A model generated the notes under the pieces. The model worked only from the letters and a program-made list of their open reading frames with translations, was not told the DNA's origin and did not search any database. 64,000 bases of DNA from contig CALQIX020000001.1 in assembly GCA_943330745.2 (NCBI GenBank), positions 86,126-150,125 on the forward strand, written 5' to 3'. The DNA comes from Lishizhenia tianjinensis. Lineage in GTDB: Bacteria; Bacteroidota; Bacteroidia; Flavobacteriales_D; Crocinitomicaceae. Within the stretch, counting starts at the first letter, position 1; each line of letters begins with the position of its first letter. A program made the translations under genes and the position numbers. Of the stretch, positions 47,354 to 57,300 are shown in pieces.

Positions 47354-48001
47354 ATGAAAATGCTAATCCTTTGCCTCGTTCTTTTTTCCGGATCTTCTTT
47401 TTGTCAAAATACTATTCAGCTAGGAACACAAACATGGATGACAAAAAACCTAGATGTTACACAATTCAAAAATGGAGACCCTATTCCGCAAGCACAAACC
47501 GATGATGAATGGCAAGAAGCCGGTTTTAATGGAAAAGCTGCGTGGTGTTATGTAACGATTACGAATGAGGAAGGGGTAAATCAAGAATTGAAACGTTACG
47601 GTAAATTGTACAATTCCTTTGCTATTAATGATCCCCGCGGAATCGCACCTGAAGGATGGCGTATTAGTACTACAGATGATTGGGGGGAATTAGAACAGTA
47701 TGTTTCAGTTTCTAATCTTCAACAAACTGATTTGATTAGCGTAAATGATTGGGATACCTTGGGCGGAACAAACAAAACAGATTTGAATATTGAACCGGCA
47801 GGATGGCGTGATGTAGGCTGTGGAGGAGTTGGGAGTTCTGTTACCTACTGGTGCGAAGCAATTATTGACCCCTCTTCGGATGAAACATCAACTAATACAC
47901 TAAGCGTTATACAATATGAAGACGGTTCAATTGGATTCCGATATGGCGAAACCAGTTGGATCATGGGTCATTATGTGCGATGTGTGAAATTAGACCGATA
48001 A
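47354..48001 (+). CDS. FISUMP-domain exported protein
   Basis: The protein carries the 'Fibrobacter succinogenes major paralogous' domain, a C-type-lectin/FGE-like fold seen in Bacteroidota and Fibrobacterota envelope proteins. After the signal peptide comes the opening motif IQLGTQTWMTKNLDVTQFKNGD, then GKLYNSFAIND and IAPEGWRISTTDDWGELEQY. The C-terminal GSIGFRYG...HYVRCVKLD fits the family end. The ~200-residue length is one domain. It is in the same operon as the tandem FGE-domain protein, and both share the wider fold, suggesting a joint surface role. Confidence 0.85.
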   Translation: MKMLILCLVLFSGSSFCQNTIQLGTQTWMTKNLDVTQFKNGDPIPQAQTDDEWQEAGFNGKAAWCYVTITNEEGVNQELKRYGKLYNSFAINDPRGIAPEGWRISTTDDWGELEQYVSVSNLQQTDLISVNDWDTLGGTNKTDLNIEPAGWRDVGCGGVGSSVTYWCEAIIDPSSDETSTNTLSVIQYEDGSIGFRYGETSWIMGHYVRCVKLDR

Positions 48002-48115
48002 AATTTAAGCTACAATAGCTAAAAAGTAACGCTTCATTTAAATCAAAGAACTTCATCATAATTCTAGCGGTTATAAGTAATTAATTCTCTAGAAAAATCA
48101 ATCACACCTATCTAT

Positions 48116-48147
48116 CAAAAAAAAGGCTCCTCAAAATGAGAAGCCTT
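48116..48147 (-). terminator. Intrinsic terminator of the M43 protease gene
   Basis: On the minus strand a stem of eleven pairs with one internal mismatch (AAGGCTTCTCA with TGAGGAGCCTT) and a 3-nt loop is followed by eight T. It lies 22 nt after the stop codon of the protease gene. Confidence 0.85.
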
Positions 48148-48168
48148 ATCCTAAATCGGTTATTCTAT

Positions 48169-50538
48169 TTAGTCATTTTTTACAACCATCAATTTTACAA
48201 TGTGTTTCTTGCTTCCATTAACCAATGAAACGAAGTAAATTCCTTCAGATGAATTTTCCAATGCTACTGTATTTTTTAAAATTTGTTCGTCTTTATTTAT
48301 TTTGTCCAGATAAATGATTCGTCCATAAGAGTCAGTTACAGTAACACTATACTCACCAACCATTTCTGAATCAATTAAATACGTAAACGATCCATTTGTT
48401 GGATTCGGATAAACATCGATAAATTCAGTTTGTGGTATTTCCGCCGTCTCTTCAGCTCCTTCAACTTGCTTAAATGCTATACTTGAAATATCAGCACGTA
48501 ATGTATAACAAGAATTTGCATTGAAAGCTCCATTGTAGCCATATACCTGAATATAATAAGTTCCAACAGGTGCGTTGTTATATTTAATTTGCTCAGTTGT
48601 ATTTCCACCATTCGCCGAAGTATATAATAATGTTCCTGCACTGTTGTACAATTTCAAGTCATAATCGGCTGGTAAATTGGATAATGTGACACGTATATTT
48701 TTCGCCGTTGATGTATTCGAAAACTTAAACCAATCAACATCAGTAGTCGTGTTGAGTAACGCAGTAATATTAGTGTTTACCAAAATTGATTTTGCGGCAG
48801 ATAACGAATTATTTGCTTCATACGAATCTGTACAAGAAGAAATAATAGCTTGCGTTGTAAAATTGGCGCCAGCAGTATAAGTACTGCTTCCACTTGAACA
48901 GTTAGTCCGCACTTGCCAGTTATATATTTTTGATGCTGTTAAACCTGTGAAATTATAACTTGTACTCGCTGTAGAAACAGATGTCCAGGTTGTAGCGGTT
49001 GATTGTTTGTATTGCACGGTATAATTAGAAGCTCCGGAAACAGCAGCCCATGAAACTGTAGCTGTAGTTGTTCCAACCGTTGAATTTGTCAAGCCCGTTG
49101 GAGCTGAGCAAGTTGTTCCTGTAGTTCCCGGTTGAATTGAAAGTGTATAGTCTTCAACTTCGCCATATGTAAATGACTCACAAGGACTTGTAATTGCTCC
49201 GTCTTTCATGATCACACGCATTCTAACACTTCCAGTTATTGCCGTGGTAGGAATCGTAATAGACGAAGTAACTGTAGCGGTTGTTCCTGGTGATGAGTAA
49301 ACAAGTTCTCCAGCGTCGGCAAAATCTAAATCGCCATTGTAATCCATATAAACATTAAAATATTCTGGATATGCAGTACTCGCAAAACTAGGTGTTAACG
49401 TTAAGGGATATGCTGTTCCTTTATTAACTGTAGTAGAAATTGAAGTGTAATTTGCATATCCTCCACTACCTGTTGATGTATTGTTAATTGTATTGAATTT
49501 TACATTTGAAATCCACTCAAATTGTGTGTTGCTTCCGGTTGCTGCACAATACGCTGGGGTTGTTGTTCCGCCACCCGTTGAACCTGAACACCCTAGTGAA
49601 GTTGCCAAACTTGCGCGTGCTCCACCTGAAACGAATAGTGCTTGCATGCGTGCTTTTTGTCCATTGGAAAACATTTGCATACACGCATCATCCACGTAGT
49701 CCATGTAATTCATAAACATTTCCGCGGAAGTTCCACATGAATTAGCTCTCGGATGAGATGGACATGCATAGTTTGATGTATTGTGTACCGGCGTATCAGA
49801 AACTAAATCACTCCCACATGTTGCATCACCCCAAATGTGACGTAAATTCAACCAATGTCCAACTTCATGCGTTGCCGTTCTTCCTTTGTTAAATGGTGCT
49901 TGAGCTGTTCCGGTAGTTCCAAAACAAGTATAACCGATTACAACACCATCCGTAGCTGCGGCTCCACCTGGAAACTGTGCGTATCCCAAAATTCCACCAC
50001 TCATATTACACACCCAAATATTCAAGTATTGATTTGTCGACCATGCATTACTTCCGCCTGACGATGCAGACTTCATTCCGTCATTGGTGGAAAAAGAAGT
50101 TTGACTCGTTTGCACACGAATTATTCCAGTTGTTGCGTTTCCACTAGGGTCTCTATTTGCTAAACAAAAATTAATCTCTGCATCAGCCACTAAACTTGAA
50201 AATGTTGATGGTATTAAATTCAAATCAGTATTTAATTTTCTAAAATCCTTATTCAACACATCTATTTGAGATTGAATTTGTGCATCAGAAACATTTTGAG
50301 CTGAGGTATTGTAAACCACATGAACAACCACTGGAATGGTAATCACTGCTTTGTTGTGGCTCACCTTGCCTGAGGAAATTGCGAAATTTGTAAATTGCTC
50401 GATTTTCGAGATTCGTTCATAAAGATGCGGGTCTTCCATCAAAAGACGTTCATGATTCTCCATGGTATGGCACGAACGCTGCTGACCAAAGGAAACCAGT
50501 GATGTTAAGCTGATTAAAAAGAATAATAGATTTTTCAT
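48169..50538 (-). CDS. Secreted M43 (pappalysin-type) metalloprotease with T9SS sorting domain
   Basis: This is an exported zinc protease. After the signal peptide and propeptide, the catalytic motif is HEVGHWLNLRH (residues 224-234), the extended HExxHxxGxxH of metzincins with Asn in place of the usual Gly. MNYMDYVDD supplies the Met-turn. Then come a GEVED-type domain (near 335-465, ending in YGEVEDYTLSI), a fibronectin type III domain (475-560), a PPC domain (565-690) and a T9SS C-terminal domain (VYPNPTNGSFTY...EGIYFVSLV). It is probably a nutrient-acquiring surface or released protease. A terminator follows. Confidence 0.92.
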   Translation of the reverse strand: MKNLLFFLISLTSLVSFGQQRSCHTMENHERLLMEDPHLYERISKIEQFTNFAISSGKVSHNKAVITIPVVVHVVYNTSAQNVSDAQIQSQIDVLNKDFRKLNTDLNLIPSTFSSLVADAEINFCLANRDPSGNATTGIIRVQTSQTSFSTNDGMKSASSGGSNAWSTNQYLNIWVCNMSGGILGYAQFPGGAAATDGVVIGYTCFGTTGTAQAPFNKGRTATHEVGHWLNLRHIWGDATCGSDLVSDTPVHNTSNYACPSHPRANSCGTSAEMFMNYMDYVDDACMQMFSNGQKARMQALFVSGGARASLATSLGCSGSTGGGTTTPAYCAATGSNTQFEWISNVKFNTINNTSTGSGGYANYTSISTTVNKGTAYPLTLTPSFASTAYPEYFNVYMDYNGDLDFADAGELVYSSPGTTATVTSSITIPTTAITGSVRMRVIMKDGAITSPCESFTYGEVEDYTLSIQPGTTGTTCSAPTGLTNSTVGTTTATVSWAAVSGASNYTVQYKQSTATTWTSVSTASTSYNFTGLTASKIYNWQVRTNCSSGSSTYTAGANFTTQAIISSCTDSYEANNSLSAAKSILVNTNITALLNTTTDVDWFKFSNTSTAKNIRVTLSNLPADYDLKLYNSAGTLLYTSANGGNTTEQIKYNNAPVGTYYIQVYGYNGAFNANSCYTLRADISSIAFKQVEGAEETAEIPQTEFIDVYPNPTNGSFTYLIDSEMVGEYSVTVTDSYGRIIYLDKINKDEQILKNTVALENSSEGIYFVSLVNGSKKHIVKLMVVKND

Positions 50539-50702
50539 AATTTATTTATTTTCTCAAAAATAATTATTTTAGAATAATATATAATCAAATAAGTAGTTAT
50601 TTAATAGAACGTTAATAGAAGGTACAATGAACTAATAATCTATCCAATGTATATTCAATTCGGCGATTCAAACGCGTGTTTAAGCTAATCCAATAATAAT
50701 TC

Positions 50703-50942
50703 ATGACCAATCGTACACTCATCCAACTTTTGATCAGTTTTTTACTCCTATTTTCTTCGTGTGATTTTAAAAAATCAGATGATTCCAACCGTTCATACGT
50801 CAAACCATCTGTAAACTACAAAGGCCAACCCCGCAAAGGCCACGTTCGAAAAAAGGTAAGTACCAGTAAAAACGCTGTTAAAAGCCAGAATCGGTCACGA
50901 TATTATTATCAAACCAGGGGGAAATATCGGAGGAAGAAGTGA
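50703..50942 (+). CDS. Small Lys/Arg-rich lipoprotein (copy 1)
   Basis: This 79-residue protein has a short hydrophobic start and a lipobox-like FSSC, then a basic C-terminal domain containing YVKPSVNYKGQPRKGHVRKK and ending in YYYQTRGKYRRKK. The C-terminal domain is clearly related to that of the minus-strand gene on the other side of the endonuclease gene. Similar KGHVRK-containing small proteins are common in Bacteroidota without assigned function. An in-frame stop two codons before the ATG confirms that this copy has no N-terminal extension. Confidence 0.65.
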   Translation: MTNRTLIQLLISFLLLFSSCDFKKSDDSNRSYVKPSVNYKGQPRKGHVRKKVSTSKNAVKSQNRSRYYYQTRGKYRRKK

Positions 50943-50965
50943 AACACCGATCAATTGATTAAAAA

Positions 50966-51121
50966 ATGTCCTATGTTCAAGCTTTTAGAAAAAAAAACAT
51001 AACTAGTATTGAGAATTTGATAGTTAAAACCTTTGACTTACTTCATGTAAAGAAGGTGATTGAATCGAAGGAGCTAAAAACGTGTTCAGGGAGTTTAGGG
51101 TTTGTGAGTAAAAGGTATTAG
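50966..51121 (+). CDS. Possible 51-aa protein or gene remnant
   Basis: An ATG-started frame of 51 codons (MSYVQAFRKKNITSIENL...LGFVSKRY) lies in the 314-base interval between the small lipoprotein and endonuclease genes. It is unusually long for such AT-rich non-coding DNA and has a plausible Leu/Ile/Lys helical composition. There is no recognised family, no signal and no clear promoter. It could be a remnant of a larger gene. The rest of the interval (51122-51256) shows nothing beyond AT-rich sequence that may carry the endonuclease promoter. Confidence 0.25.
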   Translation: MSYVQAFRKKNITSIENLIVKTFDLLHVKKVIESKELKTCSGSLGFVSKRY

Positions 51122-51256
51122 TTTATAATGGCAATTCAATAATGAATTTACTAAATATTTTTTCATATTAAATCAAGATTATCTTTTATCATTACGCACT
51201 ATTATTTTCCGATCCAATCTTATTTTCTTCGTAGTTTTAGGCTTTAAAACCGGCTC

Positions 51257-52504
51257 ATGAAATTTCTAATCGGATTTGTGTTTACTTGTATCTTGGGATT
51301 GACTTTTCAGGCTCAAAACGAGTTAAATGTAAAAATTCAGCAAATTGATTCCTTAAGGAGTAAAGAAAAAGAACTTCTATTTGAAATTGAGCAACTTAAA
51401 TTAGAACAAGGGCTGATGCAACTTAAACAAGTTGGCTATCCAGTTTCGTCAAAACCTCTTGAAATAAAAGAGTATAAAGGATTCGTTATCGGGTTTGATT
51501 GCGAATACAAAATGGCATACTGGACTTTTCATCAACTGAATACCGATGTGACTTTTGGATCAAATTCACGAACGAATGATTTTAGAATGGACTCTACCAT
51601 CAGTTGCGGAACAACTACAGAAGTTGATTATTTTAAATTGAAAACAAATGAAGATGGAACAACTCAGACCAAAGGGTTTGGATTTGACAGGGGCCATCTC
51701 GTTCCCTCCGCTGATTTGAAATGGTCGAAAGCCGCCATGAGTGAAACATATTATTACAGCAACATCACCCCACAAAAACCGGATTTTAATCGAGAATCAT
51801 GGGCTCAATTAGAAAGTTTGGTTAGGAAGATTGCGGATAATGAAAAAAAAACATTGTTCGTTTTAACCGGCCCCATTTTGCATAAAGGATTGGAGGTCAA
51901 TAACGAATCAGAAAACAAGTTAAAAATTCCCGAATTACACTATAAAATCATTGCCGATTTATCCAATGAAAATCCACGAGGTATTGCTTTTTTAATGCCT
52001 AATAAAAAGTGTGATTCCAAAGTAAGTAATTATGTTGTACCCATCGATAGCATTGAACGACTGACCGGACTGGATTTCTTTTCACTGATTTCTGACTCTT
52101 TGGAACAAAAAATAGAAGGTAAAGCGGACTTCTTTGCTTGGGACGTGAAATCTTACATAAATAACGTTGAGCCATTAAATCCATTGGAATTACCCAAAGG
52201 TTATTTTAACACCGAGCAAGCTGCCTCCAAAGCAGGAAGTACGGTATCCATAGTGGGCAAAGTCGTTAGCACGAAGTTCATTTCAAAATCCCAATCGACA
52301 TTTCTTAATTTAGATAAAGAATTTCCGAACCAGATTTTCTCGATTACTATTTGGAATAATGCACGACGTAATTTCAGTTTTAAACCTGAAACAGCCTTTG
52401 ACGAAAAGTATATTGTCGTTACAGGTAAAGTAACTTTAGATAAAAATGGTATCCCAACCATCAACGTAAAAAGTGAGGAACAAATTCAATTGTGGGAGGA
52501 GTAA
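51257..52504 (+). CDS. Exported DNA/RNA non-specific endonuclease with C-terminal OB-fold-like domain
   Basis: This is a secreted beta-beta-alpha-metal nuclease. A signal peptide (residues 1-20) is followed by a coiled coil (about 22-58) and the nuclease domain. The active-site motif is DRGH (144-147) in FGFDRGHLVPSAD, and the metal-binding asparagine lies in YYYSNITPQKPDFN. Residues ~310-415 look like a nucleic-acid-binding OB fold (VSIVGKVVSTKFISKSQSTF...YIVVTGKVTLDKNG), an addition most NUC1 nucleases lack. It may digest extracellular DNA for nutrients or biofilm turnover. Two related small lipoprotein genes flank it in opposite orientations. Confidence 0.88.
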   Translation: MKFLIGFVFTCILGLTFQAQNELNVKIQQIDSLRSKEKELLFEIEQLKLEQGLMQLKQVGYPVSSKPLEIKEYKGFVIGFDCEYKMAYWTFHQLNTDVTFGSNSRTNDFRMDSTISCGTTTEVDYFKLKTNEDGTTQTKGFGFDRGHLVPSADLKWSKAAMSETYYYSNITPQKPDFNRESWAQLESLVRKIADNEKKTLFVLTGPILHKGLEVNNESENKLKIPELHYKIIADLSNENPRGIAFLMPNKKCDSKVSNYVVPIDSIERLTGLDFFSLISDSLEQKIEGKADFFAWDVKSYINNVEPLNPLELPKGYFNTEQAASKAGSTVSIVGKVVSTKFISKSQSTFLNLDKEFPNQIFSITIWNNARRNFSFKPETAFDEKYIVVTGKVTLDKNGIPTINVKSEEQIQLWEE

Positions 52505-52533
52505 GATCAATAAATAAATTTGTTCTGTTTTTC

Positions 52534-52944
52534 CTATTTCTTCGGGTTCATAACCATGATTTGGTTATAATACTTTGACCGATTTCGATTGTTTGTCTCA
52601 GTTTTATCTGTGCTTACTTTTTTGCGCACGTGTCCTTTGCGTGTTTGCCCTTTGTAGTTAACAGATGGTTTAACGTAACTACCTCCTGCATTGTCTGATT
52701 TCTTGAAATCGCAGGAAGGGATTGAAAAAGTTAGAAAACCAAATGAAACCAACAAAAGCAAATTGACCAAACAACCTCGTGATGTTTTGTTGTACACTTT
52801 GTTTTAGGCTGCCTTTTTGGGATTGGTGAACCACACAAAACCTTTGGCTGCTTTGAAACCTAAATTGTGGCGAATAACTCGCTTCAATGATGTGTGCGCT
52901 GCAATTTGTTTGGAAAAGGATGGTATGCGGAAACCGAATTTCAT
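52534..52944 (-). pseudogene. Small Lys/Arg-rich protein gene interrupted by an in-frame stop (copy 2)
   Basis: Reading from the ATG at 52944, 46 codons (MKFGFRIPSFSKQIAAHTSL...FTNPKKAA) end at TAA (52806-52804). The same frame then continues for 89 further codons with NKVYNKTSRGCL, a hydrophobic segment, IPSCDFKK and the basic YVKPSVNYKGQTRKGHVRKK domain. Proteins with PKKAxYNKVYNKT are familiar to me, so the stop probably replaces a Tyr codon (TAT/TAC to TAA). The downstream half could be re-initiated at GTG 52797. I treat the whole as one broken gene; sequencing error or recoding are alternatives. The C-terminal domain is paralogous to copy 1. Confidence 0.65.
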
Positions 52945-53018
52945 TTAAATAGATATTGATATGAATTCCAATAAATACTGCATTATTAAAATCAGATAAA
53001 CACTAATTACTAACGCTA

Positions 53019-53585
53019 TTAAACAATTCGTGCTGCATCATTTATTTTTTGAAACATGGCAGTAATTTCAGGTGAGAAAAAATTTTGTAGTTTTTCAGTT
53101 AACTGATTGACAATTATTTTAGGTTTATTACCAGCCACCCAGGCGAATAAATTACTATCTAAGGAAATAGATTCATATTGAAAGATTCCTGCCTCTCTAT
53201 AGATATATGCATCTCTACCTATTGAAATTTCAGATACTTTAAATTGTTCTTTTAAAGCTACAAATTCATCTTGCTTAATTAAGTTCTTAACTTTCTCAAT
53301 ATCAAATTGATTTTGATTTGCCCATAAAGAAAACTGGTCATTTTCAATCCATAAACCTAACGAACCCTCTTGTTTAGATTCAGATGAAAGAAACCAAACT
53401 CCCCCATTTTCTTTTCTTTTAAAATTCCAAGTGTGAGGAACATTAATTTTTATAAGTTCCTTTGAAAAAATTGAAATCCATGATTGTTTTATTTTTGGAA
53501 ATATTCTTTGCAGTTCTAAAAAAGATTCCAAGGTTTCGATATCTTTAAATAATTCAGAACTCTGACTGATTAATTTGTTTTCCAT
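53019..53585 (-). CDS. Hypothetical protein, last gene of the hsdR operon
   Basis: I do not recognise this 188-residue cytoplasmic protein. It has no signal or membrane segment. The composition is mixed alpha/beta with a Trp-rich middle (GVWFLSSESKQEGSLGLWIEND). Its ATG overlaps the end of the PD-(D/E)XK gene by 16 nt, so it is translated with it. The place after a nuclease in an hsdR operon suggests an accessory, specificity or immunity role, which is inference only. Confidence 0.7.
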   Translation of the reverse strand: MENKLISQSSELFKDIETLESFLELQRIFPKIKQSWISIFSKELIKINVPHTWNFKRKENGGVWFLSSESKQEGSLGLWIENDQFSLWANQNQFDIEKVKNLIKQDEFVALKEQFKVSEISIGRDAYIYREAGIFQYESISLDSNLFAWVAGNKPKIIVNQLTEKLQNFFSPEITAMFQKINDAARIV

Positions 53586-54340
53586 AATTCAATGTATTGA
53601 AGTAAATATTCTCTTAATCTATGATTTTGATTAAACAATGGTAATTGTTCCTCTAACCATACAACTATGTTATCTTTAAAAGTCCATTGTTTAACATGAT
53701 GGTCTTCAAGTTTTTCTGGCAATCCATCAATGTTTTCTGGATCAATTAAACTGCACTTTTTCAATGAATACTCCGATGGAGTTTTATTTAGATTTGGGGC
53801 CAAATAAATAATTTGAAATTTCTCAGTTGCAGTAAGTGTATAATTTGGGTCTTTGTTTTTATTTAAATTTGGCCTATACATTTCCTTATACCAATATCTA
53901 TAAAGTTGAGAGTCTTGGTCTACAGCCCAATTAGATTTGTTTTCAATTATTATTATATGTCCCGAAGTACTTTTAATTAAAATATCGATCCGTCCAATTT
54001 CGGCAGTAACTTTCCATTTATCAGTTTCAGAGTTATACTTGATGCCTAACTTATTTAAAAAAGAATGAATAAAAACGTTTCCTTGACCATGTTCACCAAG
54101 CGGATTTAAAAGCATTGCAAGTAATTTACTGTGCATTGTTTCATTAGGCTGGAAATAATTGAAGATATTTAGATTAATGCTTTTTTTCTGATTTTCCGTT
54201 CGGTGATTTTCTCTTAATTCAAAAAATTGTTTCAAGAGTTCTTGATTTTTAGGTATAGTTTCTAAAACAATATTTTGATGTAAATATTGGAACTCTTTTA
54301 ACAAGTTCTCCAAATTATCTAAATTTCCTTCTAACAACAC
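53570..54340 (-). CDS. PD-(D/E)XK nuclease family protein (PDDEXK_4-like)
   Basis: The 256-residue protein matches the PDDEXK_4 nuclease family found in many defence islands. The family's N-terminal motif is ETMHSKLLAMLLNPLGEHGQGN (H70 region). The catalytic set is D119 in GRIDILI and E133/K135 in IIIENKSN. The start is GTG, 3 nt after the hsdR stop, with TTG next to it as an alternative; the conserved core begins later, so the N-terminus is uncertain. It is coupled to the following 188-aa gene by a 16-nt overlap. It probably cuts DNA alongside or instead of HsdR. Confidence 0.8.
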   Translation of the reverse strand: MLLEGNLDNLENLLKEFQYLHQNIVLETIPKNQELLKQFFELRENHRTENQKKSINLNIFNYFQPNETMHSKLLAMLLNPLGEHGQGNVFIHSFLNKLGIKYNSETDKWKVTAEIGRIDILIKSTSGHIIIIENKSNWAVDQDSQLYRYWYKEMYRPNLNKNKDPNYTLTATEKFQIIYLAPNLNKTPSEYSLKKCSLIDPENIDGLPEKLEDHHVKQWTFKDNIVVWLEEQLPLFNQNHRLREYLLQYIELWKTN

Positions 54341-54343
54341 TTT

Positions 54344-57300
54344 TTATATTTTATACTTCTTAAAGTTCTCAGCTTGTTCAAAAATCTCTTTATAAACCTC
54401 ATCATGGACAATTGGAGGATAATCATTTTCAGAGAGTAACATTATTAAATCTACTTTTAATTCTGCTTTAATATCATCTCGCTTACTCCAATCGGTGTAT
54501 TTGGCTTTGTCATCAACTACAATTTTTACTTTTTGTGCTAAAATTATTAATTTATCATTTGGATAGTTGAAATCGTATTTAATAGCTATTGCTTTCAAAA
54601 TGTCATAAAATGCTTTTTCTTCAAAGTCAATTCCTAAATCTTTGAAGGAATTTTTCTCTTTTTTAAGCGCATAATACAAATCGATAATTTCATCGGTAAA
54701 GTCTTCTAAAATTTCACTTCGCAACACATCGCTTTCTTTACGTTCGTTGTATTTTTCAACTATGAATTGTAAACGTTTAGAAAAATCGATTCCAGTAATT
54801 TTATTGATTTTTTTCACGTCATCTATGGCTTTTGCTAATAGCTTTTGCAATAGTTTGATTTTGGTATTCGGCAATTTGATTTTATCAATTTTTGCCATAT
54901 AATCATCGGAGAAAATATCAATTTCAGACTGAGTATCATCACCTAATTTGAAAATCTCTTCAACTCCGTCACTTTCAATAGCATCTTGAAGCATTTGCTT
55001 CACTCGATTGTTCATTTGAGCAGTATCAGGTGCAACACCTTTTGTCAATTTGAAAATGATCGATCGAACGGCTAAGTAAAAATGGATTTCATCTCGTTGC
55101 GATTCTGAAAATGCACCACTTCCAGAACAAATATCATAAGCCGATTTTAATCGTTTCACAATGTACATGAATCGTTTTTCCAATTCTTGTGTTAATTGCA
55201 CAAACTCCGCTGCTTTATTCAATGTTTTTAATTGTTCTAAAGGAATACCCGATAAATAACCCGATGTATCAAACTTGTGAAACAATTTACCTAATAAATC
55301 CAATTGGTCTTTAACTACAACTATTGATTGCTCAATATCTTCAATATTTTGACCATCTGCATTGTTGTATTGCGCCATGGCTAAATTCATCTGTTTTTTG
55401 ATGCCGATGTAATCTACAATTAACCCTTTTTCTTTACCTTCAAATTTTCGATTTACACGAGAAATCGTTTGAATTAAATTGTGGCGTTGAATAGGTTTGT
55501 CAATATACATGGTGTCTAAGAAAGGAACATCAAAACCAGTTAACCACATATCTACAACGATGGCGATTTTGAAATTTGACTTCTCGTTTTTAAACTGACG
55601 GTCTAATTCTTTTCTGTCGTCTTTCGTTCCAAGTGAATTGTAAAATGCTTCTTCATCATCTTTCCCTCTGGTCATCACCATTTTGATGTGCTCCATCGGT
55701 TTGATTTCTTTTTTGTCTTTATCGGATAATTCAACACCATCAGCAGCAACCTTCACTTCTCCCCATTCTGGGCGTAAAGCGATTATGTTTTTATATAATT
55801 CGTAAGCAATTGGACGGCTACTGCACACAAACATCGCCTTGCCACGAACTGATGCACCTTCAGCTATCCTGTTTTCATAATGTGTAACAAAATCCTCTGC
55901 AACAGTTTTCAAGCGGGTTGGATCGCCAATAATCGCATTCATTTGCGCCATGGCTTTTTTACTTTCTTCTATTTGGTTTTCATTACTTCCTTCTTCTGCA
56001 CAACGATTGTAATAAGCTTCAATTTCAGCTAACTTCTGATTATTTAACAGGACTTTTGCTGCTCTTCCTTCGTACACAATTCGAACTGTAATTTCATCCT
56101 TAACCGATTCGTTCATCGTGTATGCATCCACTATATCACCAAACACATCGATAGTGGCATCGATTGGAGTACCAGTAAACCCAACATAAGTAGCATTAGG
56201 TAATGAATCGTGTAAGTATTTAGCAAAACCGAATGTTTTTTTAACCCCATGTTCTGACACAACTACTTTTTGGTCTAAGTTGGTTTGACTTCTATGTGCT
56301 TCGTCCGAAATACAAATGACATTCGTTCGATCTGTCAATAGTCTTGTATCTTCAGTGAATTTGTGAATCGTGGTTAAGAAAACACCACCACTATTTCTAC
56401 CTTGTAGCAGTTCTCTTAAATGAGTTCTGCTTTCTACGCTAATTATTGATTCGTCGCCAATAAAACCTTTTGCATTGGTAAATTGACCCGATAACTGGTC
56501 GTCTAAATCGGTACGGTCTGTAATGACTACGATTGTTGGACTTGCAAAATGTGTGCTTCGCATCAACAAACGACTCAAATACATCATCGTATAACTTTTC
56601 CCACATCCTGTTGTACCAAAATAGGTTCCACCTTTTCCATCACCCAATGGTTTTTGGTGAGTTTTTATGTTTTCAAATAATTTGACCGCTGCATAATATT
56701 GAGGGTAGCGACAAACAATTTTTTCATTCTTCTTAGAACTATCAGGTAAGTAAATGAAGTTTTGAATGATGTCTCGTAAACGTTTGCGATTAAACATCCC
56801 TTGAATCAATGTAAACAAGGCATCAATACCATCCACTTCATTGGGCATTCCTGCTATTTTTCTCCAGGCGTAAAAGAATTCATACGGCGCAAAAAAAGAA
56901 CCTGCTTTGGTGTTTACGCCATCGCTAATCACACAAAAAGCATTGTATTTGAATAATTCAGGAATATCTCTTTTATAACGTGTGGTTAATTGTACATAAG
57001 CATCATGAATGGTTGTGTTTTCTTGAATAGCTGTTTTAAATTCAAACACTACTAGTGGCAAGCCATTGATGTATAAAATCAAATCGGGAATACGCATTTC
57101 GTAGCCTTTTATAGCTAATTGATTGACAATTTTGTAGGTATTGTTATCTGATTCAGAATAATCGATGAATTGGATGAATATATCTTTCTGATTGTGGTCT
57201 TCCCGTTTTAGCAAAAAGCCATCGCTAACCATTTTCATGAACGTTTTATTGCTTTCATACAAATCGGAAGAAGGCAAACGATCCAAGTCACGAATAATAG

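Noticed and set aside
52797..52944. The 46-codon frame upstream of 52804 as an independent intact microprotein gene
   Set aside because: The frame continues directly past the TAA with residues matching the same family motif, so one interrupted gene is the simpler reading.
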